From an uncultured Prevotellaceae bacterium (GTDB taxonomy: Bacteria > Bacteroidota > Bacteroidia > Bacteroidales > Bacteroidaceae), in NCBI GenBank assembly GCA_900316265.1, contig ONCH01000004.1, positions 1-64,000 on the forward strand: DNA of 64,000 bases. The letters are read 5' to 3'. Both the position numbers and the translations under genes were made by a program. The notes beneath the pieces are model-generated. The model was given only the letters and a program-made list of their open reading frames with translations, was not told the DNA's origin and did not search any database. Position 1 is the first letter of the stretch, and every line of letters starts with the position of its first letter. Positions 7,348 through 15,487 of this stretch are shown piece by piece.

Positions 7348-8787
7348 ATGGCAGAATCAAATCTTCAGCGTAGTGTAACTACAGCAACAGCCAGAAGACT
7401 GGCAACCACTACCAAGACGGCCCCACAGATGGGCTCCATCACTCCGAGATTACTCCTGAAGTTATTGCCCTGGGTGCAAGTCAGCGGCGGAACGTTCCGT
7501 GTGAACCGCACAAAGGTCGAACTTCGCAAGAACGACCGCCTGCCCATTCAGTATGTCAACGGCGTACCGTCATTTACAGCAAAGAACTTGAAAGCGATAC
7601 CTCTGTTCTCTGAGTTTGACGACGAAATCCTAAACCGCCTCGTCAGCTCGTTCGAGACCAAGGAGGTCGATGTGGATAAGTTCTTCGTAGAGGAGGGCAA
7701 GGACAAACAACGCTTCTTCATTGTGGCAAGCGGACAGGCTGAGGTCATCAGCAAAGGCCCTCACGGCGAGGACTTGCGGATTGCCCTGTTAGGCGATGGC
7801 GAATATTTCGGTGAGGCCGATTTACTGGACGAACAGGAATCTACCGTCAGCGTCCGCGCCATCACTCCCACCGTATTCCTTGGGCTGAAGCTCAAAGAAC
7901 TCATCAAGTTCATCAAGGAAGTACCCGACTTCCGCGACACGTTCGAGAAGGCCGTTGACAAGCAACTGCGCCTGAAGGCATCGGTCAACGACAACGGCGA
8001 GAAGCACATCGACCTCGTCAGCGGCCACGAGGAGGACAACATCATCCCCGAGACCTACATCGACTACGAGGAGAATCCGACGGAGTATTCACTGAATACG
8101 CTACAGACGGTGGTTCGTGTACATACCCGCGTGAGCGATCTTTATAATAATCCCTACAACCAGCTCGAAGAACAGCTGCGTCTCTCGATCGAGAGCATCA
8201 AGGAGCGTCAGGAGTGGGAACTCATCAACAACAAACAGTTCGGTCTATTGGCTGCTGCCAACCCCGCCTACCGCATTACCACACGCTATGGTTCGCCCAC
8301 GCCCGACGACCTCGACGAGTTGCTGTCATTAGTCTGGAAGGAGCCCGCATTCTTTATCGCTCATCCGAGAGCCATCGCAGCCTTCGAACGTGAGTGCACC
8401 TGGCGTGGTGTTCCGCCTGTGACGACCGACCTTTTCGGTACTCGCGTGGTTCTGTGGCGTGGTGTACCCCTGATTCCTTCAGACAAGGTAGAGGTAGAAG
8501 GTCAGTATCTGACAGGCCGTGGTGTTGGTACCACAAAGATTATCCTCGTGCGTGTTGGCGAAAAGAACCAGGGCGTCATCGGTTTGCACCAGAGTGGTAT
8601 TCCTGGTGAGATTGCCCCATCGCTGAGTGCCCGTTTGATGGGTCTCGACAAGTTCGGCGTGGCCTCTTATCTGCTCACAAAATACTTCTCGCTGGCCGCC
8701 CTCACCGACGATGCCATCGCCGTGTTGGAGAACGTTGAGGTAGGCTATTATCACGACTATCAGCATAGGAATAAAGTAGAGAAATAA
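7348..8787 (+). CDS. Family 2 encapsulin shell protein with inserted cNMP-binding-like domain (2B type)
   Basis: 479 residues. The N-terminal arm (1-75: TTATARRLATTTKTAPQM, LLLKLLPWVQVSGGTFRVNR) is the signature of family 2 encapsulins, HK97-fold proteins that self-assemble into icosahedral shells. Residues about 84-205 are a Crp-type cyclic-nucleotide-binding fold (FSEFDDEILNRLVSSF, FIVASGQAEV, LGDGEYFGEADLLDE), which defines family 2B. The usual phosphate-binding Arg after that loop seems replaced (DEQESTVSVRA), so ligand binding is uncertain. From 235 onward the HK97 core resumes (IDYEENPTEYSLNTLQTVVRVHTR, FFIAHPRAIAAFEREC). The stop overlaps the desulfurase ATG by one base, tying shell and cargo together. 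Confidence 0.93.
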   Translation: MAESNLQRSVTTATARRLATTTKTAPQMGSITPRLLLKLLPWVQVSGGTFRVNRTKVELRKNDRLPIQYVNGVPSFTAKNLKAIPLFSEFDDEILNRLVSSFETKEVDVDKFFVEEGKDKQRFFIVASGQAEVISKGPHGEDLRIALLGDGEYFGEADLLDEQESTVSVRAITPTVFLGLKLKELIKFIKEVPDFRDTFEKAVDKQLRLKASVNDNGEKHIDLVSGHEEDNIIPETYIDYEENPTEYSLNTLQTVVRVHTRVSDLYNNPYNQLEEQLRLSIESIKERQEWELINNKQFGLLAAANPAYRITTRYGSPTPDDLDELLSLVWKEPAFFIAHPRAIAAFERECTWRGVPPVTTDLFGTRVVLWRGVPLIPSDKVEVEGQYLTGRGVGTTKIILVRVGEKNQGVIGLHQSGIPGEIAPSLSARLMGLDKFGVASYLLTKYFSLAALTDDAIAVLENVEVGYYHDYQHRNKVEK

Positions 8788-10224
8788 TGATTGATATTCA
8801 GAATATTAACGGATACGGTATACAGGATCCTGGGTTCGAACTACTGAGGCAGGTGGCGCAGAAGTACTGTCCCGAGGAGCTTCAGGCGGAGCGTCAGGAG
8901 GTTATTCCTGACGAGGCGCTGAATCTCACGGAACTGGAGACAGCTTTCAATGCGCTGCTGGCAGGCGGTAGTGGTTATGGCGAGTTGCCCTACATCGGTG
9001 ACGTGGACGCCCATACCTCTTCGCTGCCCAAGGACGACGGCTTCGGCATCGGCATCCCTGAAACGCAGAAACTGCGCGACCTGCACTACGAGGAGGCTGA
9101 CACGCTGAACTCCGAGCAGATCAAGCGCGACTTCCCTGTGCTCAATCAGAAGGTGAACGGCCACGACCTCGTCTGGCTCGACAACGGTGCCACGACGCAG
9201 AAGCCGAACCAGGTCATCGACAAGATCTCGGACTATTACCGTAATTATAATTCGAACATCCATCGCGGGGCGCATCGTACGCGGCACCACCGAGGGTATC
9301 AACCTCGTGGCGCAGACCTACGGCCGACAGTTTATCACACCAGGCGACGACATCATTGTCAGCGAGTTGGATCATCACGCCAATATTGTACCTTGGCAAC
9401 GCGTTGCTCAGGAGAAAGGCGCCACCCTTCGCGCCATCCCCACGGATCAGAATGGCGACCTCATCCTCTCGGAGTTCGAACGCATTATCACGCCCCGCAC
9501 GCGGTTCGTCAGCGTCGGCCACGTGAACAACACCTTCGGCACCATCAACGACGTGCAGCGCATCATCGAGATTGCTCATGCGCACAATATCCCCGTGCTG
9601 ATAGATGGTGCTCAGAGTATTGCTCACACGCCTGTCGATGTGCAGGCTTTGGGTGCAGACTTCTTCGTGTTCAGTGGACATAAGATCTACGGACCTAACG
9701 GCATCGGCGTGGTCTATGGTCGTAAAGAGCTCTTGGATAAGATGCAACCCTGGCAGGGTGGTGGCAACATGATTAAGGATGTCACCATTGAGCGTACGGA
9801 GTACAACGTGCCGCCCGCTCGTTTCGAAGCAGGTACGCCCAATGTGGCCGACGCCATCGGACTGGGTGCCGCCCTCGACTACGTAAGTCATCTTGGCATT
9901 CGTAACATCGAGCACCACGAGCACCAGTTGACGGAGTATGCCCGTGAGCAACTCGCCCAGATTCCTGGCTTGACACTCATCGGCAATCCCAAGAACCGCG
10001 TCTCTGTCGTGTCGTTCGTCCTCGACGGCATTCCCGTACCTGAGGTTGGTACCCTGCTCGACAAAGAAGGTATCGCCGTGCGTGCAGGTCACCACTGTGC
10101 CCAACCCGCCTTGCGCGCTTTGGGTTACGAAATGAGCGTACGTCCCACCTTCGCCCTCTACAATACGCGCGAAGACGTGGACAAACTCGTGATTGCAGTA
10201 CGAAAGATTGTTGGACAGAGATAA
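8787..10224 (+). pseudogene. SufS-type cysteine desulfurase, encapsulin cargo, broken by an internal out-of-frame deletion
   Basis: Residues 1-111 are an N-terminal extension absent from ordinary SufS, as expected for a family 2 encapsulin cargo-loading region. The class V aminotransferase core starts at IKRDFPVLNQ and reads LDNGATTQKPNQVI, NYNSNIHRGAH. At about 9275 the frame shifts: the next block VRGTTEGINLVAQ is in another frame. Compared with E. coli SufS roughly 30 residues are missing there (about 3n+2 bases). Beyond it the core is intact: ELDHHANIVPW, the PLP lysine in FSGHKIYGPNG, RFEAGTPN and the catalytic Cys in RAGHHCAQPALR. As sequenced no full enzyme can be made. Alternative: an assembly error. 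Confidence 0.88.
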
Positions 10225-10225
10225 T

Positions 10226-11445
10226 ATGCAGTACGAAACGAAAATATTGACGACGAAGTATCAGAAACCTGATGCATACGGGGCATTGTCGATGCCCGTC
10301 TACTATACGGCGGCGTTTGAGTTTGAGTCTGCCAAGGCCATGGGCGACGCGTTTTGCGGTCGTCGTATGCCCGTATCGCCAACCCCACGGTGACCTATCT
10401 CGAGGAGCGCGTGCGGCAATTGACAGGAGCAGCGAGTGTGACAGCACTCAATACAGGTATGGCCGCCATCCACTACGCCCTCACGGCTGTCAGCGCGGCA
10501 GGCCTCAATATCGTGGCCTCGAAGCATCTGTTTGGCAATAGTGTCTCTTTGATTCGAGATACACTCGGCAACTTCGGCGTAGAGCCACGCTTTGTCGATT
10601 TCACGAAGCCTGAAGAGGTAGCGGCACAGATTGATGACAAAACCTGTGCCCTCTTCTTCGAGATCATCACCAATCCGCAATTGTTTGTGGCTGATATCCG
10701 CAAGTTGGCAGACATCGCACATCAGGCGGGTGTGCCCCTGATTGCCGATACAACCATCGTGCCGTTCTCCACCTTCCATGCCGTCGATTTCGGTGTGGAT
10801 ATCGAGGTGGTGTCGAGCACTAAGTACATCTCTGGTGGCGGCACAGGATTAGGAGGTCTGCTCATCGACTACGGAAAGTTCGATTGGTCAAAGTCACCCT
10901 CGCCAGCCCTGCAGGCCCGTACCAAGAAGGTCGGCAAGAAACTGGCATTTACGGCTCGTGTAAAAACGGAACTCATCACCAATCTTGGCGCCTTAATGAC
11001 ACCTCAGGCAGCCTACATGGAAACCCTTGGCCTCGACACCCTCGACATCCGTTTCCGTCGTCAGGCCGAGACCACGCTATGGTTGGCAAAACAATGTCAA
11101 CAACTGCCAGAGATTAAGCGCGTGAACTATACTGGTTTGGAAGATAATCCTTTCTATGAACTCTCGAAGGCGCAATTTGGCCCGTTACCTGGTGCCGTCT
11201 TCACAATAGACCTCGAATCGAAAGAAGCCGCTTTCGCCTTCATTGATAAGCTTCAGATTATCCGTCGTGCCACGAACCTCTTCGACCGTAAGTCGTTGGC
11301 CATCCATCCTGCTTCGACCATCTTCGGACTCTTCACTCCAGAACAGTGTGAAGAAATGTCTGTTCCCGACACCACCATTCGTCTCAGCATCGGTCTCGAA
11401 GCAGGTGAAGATCTATTAGAGGATATCAAACAGAGTCTTACATAA
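10226..11445 (+). pseudogene. O-acetylhomoserine sulfhydrylase-like PLP enzyme (MetY/Cys-Met family), frameshifted near the start
   Basis: The reading frame starts at ATG 10226, one base after the desulfurase stop, with MQYETKILTTKYQKPDAYGA and PVYYTAAFEF, and breaks after FCGR at about 10363. The continuation YARIANPTVTYLEERV is in another frame from 10366. Relatives have a few residues (about 4-5) between these blocks, so a deletion of roughly 14 bases is likely. The remainder is complete: GASVTALNTGMAA, the PLP lysine in VVSSTKYISGGGTGLGG, LGALMTPQAAYMETLGLDTL and TTIRLSIGLEAGEDL. These enzymes make homocysteine from O-acetylhomoserine and a sulfur source. Some members are gamma-lyases, so the reaction is not certain. 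Confidence 0.85.
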
Positions 11446-11451
11446 AAAGGG

Positions 11452-11479
11452 AAGGCGTGAAAAATCACTTTCACGCCTT
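11452..11479. terminator. Bidirectional terminator after the encapsulin operon
   Basis: AAGGCGTGAAA - 6 bases - TTTCACGCCTT, an 11-base perfect stem with T-rich flank on the right and A-rich flank on the left. It serves the plus-strand operon and the convergent TSCPD gene. Confidence 0.85.
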
Positions 11480-11497
11480 TCTTGTCTTTGAGTGTGT

Positions 11498-11770
11498 CTA
11501 TTCCTTGGCTGGTGCCTGCTTCAGCTGCTCCAGTGCCCTACACAGCTGGTCTGGACATGAGGTGCTCTTGACGCCACAGCGGATGCCGTTCAGGCGTGGT
11601 ATCACGTCGTCTATATGCTGCCCTCTCACCAGTTGGCTGATGCCTTGAAGGTTGCCATTGCAGCCACCCAGGAAGAATACCTGCTGGATAATATTGTTTT
11701 CGTCTGCTGTGACGTCAATCAGTTGCGAGCACGTTCCGTGCGTCTGATACTGTACATGTTTTGTCTTCAT
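11498..11770 (-). CDS. TSCPD domain protein (TIGR03905-like)
   Basis: 90 residues. The Cys pattern HGTCSQLIDV, FLGGCNGN, GIRCGVKSTSCPDQLCRAL matches the small stand-alone TSCPD family, a domain otherwise seen at the C-terminus of some ribonucleotide reductases. The invariant TSCPDQL block gives the name. Four to five cysteines suggest metal binding or redox function, but no reaction is established for the stand-alone form. It ends against the bidirectional terminator and stands alone, upstream of no other gene on its strand. Assignment to the family is firm; function is unknown. Confidence 0.88.
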   Translation of the reverse strand: MKTKHVQYQTHGTCSQLIDVTADENNIIQQVFFLGGCNGNLQGISQLVRGQHIDDVIPRLNGIRCGVKSTSCPDQLCRALEQLKQAPAKE

Positions 11771-11788
11771 ATTACTTTGTAGTCTGTT

Positions 11789-12379
11789 TTACTTTGTTCG
11801 TGTCAGTTTGAAAGGAGTCTTCTCGTCGAATTTGCCATAGAGGAATTTGCCATCCTTGCTGATGGTCATGGTGTCCTTCTCGTTGTTGCTGTCGGTCATG
11901 ATGATCATGTCGCCCTTAACGATGTAGGTGCCCTTCTCTGACTTGGGAGCCAGCGCCAGCGCAGCCTTCAAGGCTTTGCGCTTGAGCCAGCCCATGCCTG
12001 CAGCCTTGAGGGCATCGTCGTTGATCTTGATGTCTGGCTTGAGAACTATCTTCTTGTCGTCGATGAATTCTATGGTGATGGCGGTTTTCATGCCTTTCTT
12101 GATAGCATTGACTTCCTCCACCTTCTCCTTGAGTTCCTTGTCTATCTTGGCCGTCTCCTCAGCAGTCAACTTGCGCCCTTTCTTCTTCTCGCCCACGGCA
12201 ATAGCTTTTTTCTTGGCCTCAGCGATTTTCTTGTCCAGATCTTTGGTGGCATCTTTCATCGCATCTGCCATTATGTTGGGATGGTGATAGCTACGACCCG
12301 CAAGGCTCGTCTGAGCGTTTGTTACCAATAAACTACTGATAAACAGTGCGGAAAAGAATACCAATACTCGCTTCTTCAT
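11789..12379 (-). CDS. Secreted lipocalin-like hypothetical protein with charged helix
   Basis: About 196 residues from ATG 12379, chosen because it directly precedes a signal peptide (MKKRVLVFFSALFISSLLV, cleavage after NAQ). Residues 35-95 are strongly charged and probably a coiled coil (KDATKDLDKKIAEAKKKAIA, ETAKIDKELKEKVEE). The C-terminal 90 residues are beta-rich with ITIEFIDDKKIVLKPDI, KGTYIVKGDMIIMTD, DTMTISKDGKFLYGKF, which looks like the small lipocalin-like domain common in Bacteroidota secreted proteins. The promoter TACTTTTG lies at 12407-12414 on the minus strand. I do not recognise a specific family; function unknown. Confidence 0.75.
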   Translation of the reverse strand: MKKRVLVFFSALFISSLLVTNAQTSLAGRSYHHPNIMADAMKDATKDLDKKIAEAKKKAIAVGEKKKGRKLTAEETAKIDKELKEKVEEVNAIKKGMKTAITIEFIDDKKIVLKPDIKINDDALKAAGMGWLKRKALKAALALAPKSEKGTYIVKGDMIIMTDSNNEKDTMTISKDGKFLYGKFDEKTPFKLTRTK

Positions 12380-12456
12380 ATCTTGGGGAATCATCTATTT
12401 TGGGCGCAAAAGTACAAACTATTTTCTGAATCGCCAAGTGTTTCCGAAAAAAGTTG

Positions 12457-12466
12457 TATCTTTGCA
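12457..12466 (+). promoter_or_regulatory. -7 promoter element of the helicase gene
   Basis: TATCTTTGCA, 6 bases before ATG 12473. The short leader shows that the open frame upstream to 12383 is not translated. Confidence 0.7.
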
Positions 12467-12472
12467 GCACCA

Positions 12473-13930
12473 ATGATTGCTGACGAACTGACATATCGCA
12501 TCCGTGGTGCCTTCGGTTTTCCGCCGACAGCAGAGCAGGAACACGCCATCAGCGTCTTCACCACATTCATGGCCGACCGTCATGAGCATGCCGTTATGAT
12601 TCTGCGAGGCTCAGCAGGAACGGGTAAGACCACGCTGGCCGCAGCTATCGTTCGTGCGATGCTCTCGTGTCAGCAGCAGTTGGTATTGCTGGCTCCTACT
12701 GGCCGTGCCGCTAAGGTTTTCTCACTGTACGCAGGTACTGCGGCCTACACCATCCATCGCCGTATCTATCGTCAGAAGTCGCTGGAGGGTGGCTTTGAGT
12801 TGGGCTACAACAATGCCCACGACACGCTGTTCCTGGTCGATGAGGCTTCGATGGTCAGTATCAATGGCGAGGGGCGTAGTCTGTTGGACGACCTAATCAG
12901 CTTTGTGTATAACGGTCGTAACTGTCGTTTGATGCTCATCGGCGACCACGCCCAGTTGCCGCCTGTTGGCGAGGAGGAGAGTCCGGCGCTGATGTCGTCC
13001 GTCTTGAGCAGTTATGGTCTGAAGGTCCATGAGAGCACGCTCAGCGAGGTGTTGCGCCAGAGTCAGGAGTCAGGCATCCTGTACAATGCTACTCAGGTCA
13101 GATGGCTGATGTATGATGGCAGATGTGAATTGCCTAAGATTCACCTTCAGGGCTTTACTGACGTCAAGATCGTGCCAGGCGACGAGCTTATCGAGACACT
13201 GGCGTCCAGCTATTCGAAGGTAGGTCTCGACGAGACGATGGTGGTGACACGCAGTAACAAGCGTGCCAATATCTTCAATCAGGGCATTCGCAACCAGATA
13301 CTGTGGCGCGAAGAGGAACTCTGTACGGGCGACCAGCTCATGATAGTGAAGAATAACTATTATTGGATAAAGCCTCCTGCTACCCATTCCTCTGCAGGGA
13401 ATGTGGCAGGTTCTCCACCTCAACAGGGGGAGTCAGAGGGGGTCTCTTTCATCGCCAACGGAGATATGGCGGTGGTGCGACGCGTGCGCAACATCCACGA
13501 ACTCTATGGCTTCCGCTTTGCAGAGGTCACGATGACATTCCCCGACTACGACGACTATGAGCTGACAGCCACCGTACTCCTCGACACACTGACCAGCGAG
13601 GCTCCTGCCCTGACGCGTGACCAGCAGGAGCAACTGTTTACCAAGGTGATGGAGGACTATGCCGATATTCCTCGTAAGTCCGACCGTATGAAGGCACTGA
13701 AGGAAGACCGCTACTACAATGCCCTGCAGGTGAAATTCGCCTATGCTGCCACGTGTCACAAGGCACAAGGTGGCCAGTGGGCCCACATCTATGTGGATCA
13801 GGGCTATATGACTGACGACATGCTCTCCACCGACTATCTGCACTGGCTCTATACCGCCTTTACGCGAGCTACCGAACAGCTCTATTTGGTGAATTGGCCA
13901 AAAACTCAGATAGAAGAAGCGGAAGATTGA
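12473..13930 (+). CDS. ATP-dependent RecD/Dda-like DNA helicase (SF1)
   Basis: 485 residues. Walker A is LRGSAGTGKTTLAAAIVRAM; motif Ia LLAPTGRAAKVF; Walker B LFLVDEASMV; motif III LIGDHAQLPPVGEEES; motif IV region VVTRSNKRANIFNQGIR; and the C-terminal UvrD-like segment ATCHKAQGGQWAHIYVDQG with LYTAFTRATEQLYLV. This is the small RecD-like helicase found widely in Bacteroidota, without a RecBCD partner; it probably acts in repair or replication restart. About 25 residues at 13376-13446 (THSSAGNVAGSPPQQGESEG) look like a recent in-frame insertion between conserved strands, and its DNA contains a small palindrome. It is followed within 24 bases by the Sfp-type gene with its own promoter. Confidence 0.92.
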   Translation: MIADELTYRIRGAFGFPPTAEQEHAISVFTTFMADRHEHAVMILRGSAGTGKTTLAAAIVRAMLSCQQQLVLLAPTGRAAKVFSLYAGTAAYTIHRRIYRQKSLEGGFELGYNNAHDTLFLVDEASMVSINGEGRSLLDDLISFVYNGRNCRLMLIGDHAQLPPVGEEESPALMSSVLSSYGLKVHESTLSEVLRQSQESGILYNATQVRWLMYDGRCELPKIHLQGFTDVKIVPGDELIETLASSYSKVGLDETMVVTRSNKRANIFNQGIRNQILWREEELCTGDQLMIVKNNYYWIKPPATHSSAGNVAGSPPQQGESEGVSFIANGDMAVVRRVRNIHELYGFRFAEVTMTFPDYDDYELTATVLLDTLTSEAPALTRDQQEQLFTKVMEDYADIPRKSDRMKALKEDRYYNALQVKFAYAATCHKAQGGQWAHIYVDQGYMTDDMLSTDYLHWLYTAFTRATEQLYLVNWPKTQIEEAED

Positions 13931-13941
13931 AACTTTTTTCG

Positions 13942-13951
13942 TAACTTTGCA
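13942..13951 (+). promoter_or_regulatory. -7 promoter element of the phosphopantetheinyl transferase gene
   Basis: TAACTTTGCA, 3 bases before ATG 13955; the transcript would be nearly leaderless. Confidence 0.65.
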
Positions 13952-13954
13952 GCG

Positions 13955-14497
13955 ATGGTTTACCTCAACGACGATATTGAACACTTCGACTGGCAGGCGG
14001 CATTGCCCCTGCTGTCGGAACAGCGCAGGGAGCAGTGTCTTCGTTTCAAGCATGAGCAGGGACGCAAGACGTGTGCTGCCGCCTATCTGCTGTTGTGCGA
14101 GGCGTTGCGCAAGGAGTATGGCATCGAAGAACCACCCATCTTTGAATATGGCGACCATGGCAAACCGTCGTTGGTTGGTCTCCCCCACATCCACTTCAAC
14201 CTCAGCCACTGTCGCGTGGCGGCTATCTGTGTGGTCAGCGACAAGCCCGTGGGTGTCGACATCGAGACCATTCGACCCTACAAGGAGACGTTGGCTCGCT
14301 ATGCAATGAACGACGACGAGCTACAGCTCATCAATGGCTCAGCACTGGAGTTCACCAAGCTCTGGACGCAGAAGGAGGCCGTTGTCAAGCTTAGCGGTCG
14401 TGGCATAACCACAGACCTGAAGTCTGTGCTCACCAGTTTCGCTGGTGAGATCCAGACCACGGTCACCGATAATTACGTATACTCAATAACCCTTTAA
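13955..14497 (+). CDS. 4'-phosphopantetheinyl transferase, Sfp-like but short
   Basis: 180 residues. Core motifs are GKPSLVG then IHFNLSHCRVAA, the Mg-binding GVDIETIRP, and FTKLWTQKEAVVKLSGRG, in which the W-x-x-K-E-A signature is complete. These enzymes move phosphopantetheine from CoA to a serine of carrier proteins. At 180 residues it is shorter than Sfp (about 220), mostly at the ends. Bacteroidota often use such an enzyme beside AcpS for acyl carriers outside fatty-acid synthesis (aryl polyene or other products); no such cluster lies here, so the target is unknown. Followed after 11 bases by the metallopeptidase gene, likely an operon. Confidence 0.9.
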   Translation: MVYLNDDIEHFDWQAALPLLSEQRREQCLRFKHEQGRKTCAAAYLLLCEALRKEYGIEEPPIFEYGDHGKPSLVGLPHIHFNLSHCRVAAICVVSDKPVGVDIETIRPYKETLARYAMNDDELQLINGSALEFTKLWTQKEAVVKLSGRGITTDLKSVLTSFAGEIQTTVTDNYVYSITL

Positions 14498-14508
14498 ACA
14501 ATAAGACT

Positions 14509-15402
14509 ATGAATTTAGACGGACGACGCGAGAGCTCGAATGTAGAAGACCGCCGTGGTATGAGTGGCGGCAAGAAAGCAGGTGTGGGTGCTGGCATCTT
14601 AGGTGTAATCATTGCGATGGCTATCGCCTATTTCTCAGGTGGCGACCCCTTGTCGGCAGGCATGCAGGCCTTCCAGGAGAATGGCGGATTGGGCTCACTG
14701 ACAGGCACCAATACGGAGGTCAGCGAAGACCAGCGTGAGTTTACCGAGGAGGAGCAGGAACTGGCTCGTTTCTCCACACAGATCCTGGCAGGTACCGAGG
14801 ATGTCTGGAAAGAGATCTTCGAAGAAAACGAGATGGAGTATGAAGTACCCACGATGGTGCTCTATACCGATGGCACACAGACCGCCTGCGGTCAGGGCTC
14901 GGCACAGATGGGCCCATTCTACTGCTCTGGCGACCAGAAGTTGTATATCGACCTGTCGTTCTTCACCAACATGAAGAAGCAGCTAGGTGCTGACGGCGAC
15001 TTTGCCTACGCTTACGTCATTGCCCACGAGGTAGGTCACCATGTGGAGTACCTGACGGGCATCCTGCAGGATGCACATGCGAAGATGGCGAAGATGAACC
15101 AGACAGATGCCAACAAGCTGTCTGTCCGTCTGGAGCTCTTGGCCGACTTCTATGCAGGCGTCTGGGCACACCATGACAACAAGATGTTCGGCTCTCTGGA
15201 AGATGGCGACATCGAGGAAGCCATCAACTGCGCCCAGGTCATCGGCGACGACTATCTGCAGAAGAAAGCTCGTGGCTATGCCGTTCCAGAGTCCTTCAAC
15301 CACGGCACCTCAAAGCAGCGTATGAAGTGGTTCAAGCGAGGCTTAGAGACTGGCGACGTCTCGCAGGGCAACACCTTCGAATGCTCCGACGCCGAGCTGT
15401 AA
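14509..15402 (+). CDS. YpfJ-family neutral zinc metallopeptidase
   Basis: 297 residues. The start MNLDGRRESSNVEDRRG is typical of the family (predicted zincin), followed by one transmembrane helix (about residues 25-45, AGILGVIIAMAIAYFSGG). The catalytic motif is VIAHEVGHHVEYLTG (HExxH), with the third ligand in ELLADFYAGVWAHH. Before it is the family block TACGQGSAQMGPFYCSGDQK. Orientation implies a periplasmic catalytic domain. Substrate and role are not established in the family. Probably cotranscribed with the phosphopantetheinyl transferase upstream; followed by a hairpin. Confidence 0.92.
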   Translation: MNLDGRRESSNVEDRRGMSGGKKAGVGAGILGVIIAMAIAYFSGGDPLSAGMQAFQENGGLGSLTGTNTEVSEDQREFTEEEQELARFSTQILAGTEDVWKEIFEENEMEYEVPTMVLYTDGTQTACGQGSAQMGPFYCSGDQKLYIDLSFFTNMKKQLGADGDFAYAYVIAHEVGHHVEYLTGILQDAHAKMAKMNQTDANKLSVRLELLADFYAGVWAHHDNKMFGSLEDGDIEEAINCAQVIGDDYLQKKARGYAVPESFNHGTSKQRMKWFKRGLETGDVSQGNTFECSDAEL

Positions 15403-15409
15403 AACACAA

Positions 15410-15440
15410 AAACGGGTTTTGTTCTGTGTTCTACCCGTTT
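15410..15440 (+). terminator. Possible terminator after the metallopeptidase gene
   Basis: AAACGGGT - 15 bases - ACCCGTTT immediately after the stop codon. The stem is exact but the loop is long and there is no strong T run. Confidence 0.45.
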
Positions 15441-15487
15441 ATACGTAAAAAGATGGCGAACTTACTCCGTCTCGGCTGGCTGAGAAG

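Noticed and set aside
9265..9285. Programmed ribosomal frameshift in the desulfurase
   Set aside because: About 30 conserved residues are missing at the junction, and no slippery sequence is present; a deletion or assembly error explains it better.
8787..9683. Reading the desulfurase as a 298-residue protein as it stands
   Set aside because: After GAHRT the frame turns into Arg/His-rich non-protein-like sequence, while the true core continues in another frame.
9214..10104. 296-codon minus-strand frame across the desulfurase gene
   Set aside because: Antisense shadow of a clear PLP enzyme sequence with intact motifs after the break.
12383..12472. Longer N-terminus of the helicase
   Set aside because: It includes the TATCTTTGCA promoter and reads as non-conserved residues; ATG 12473 is preferred.
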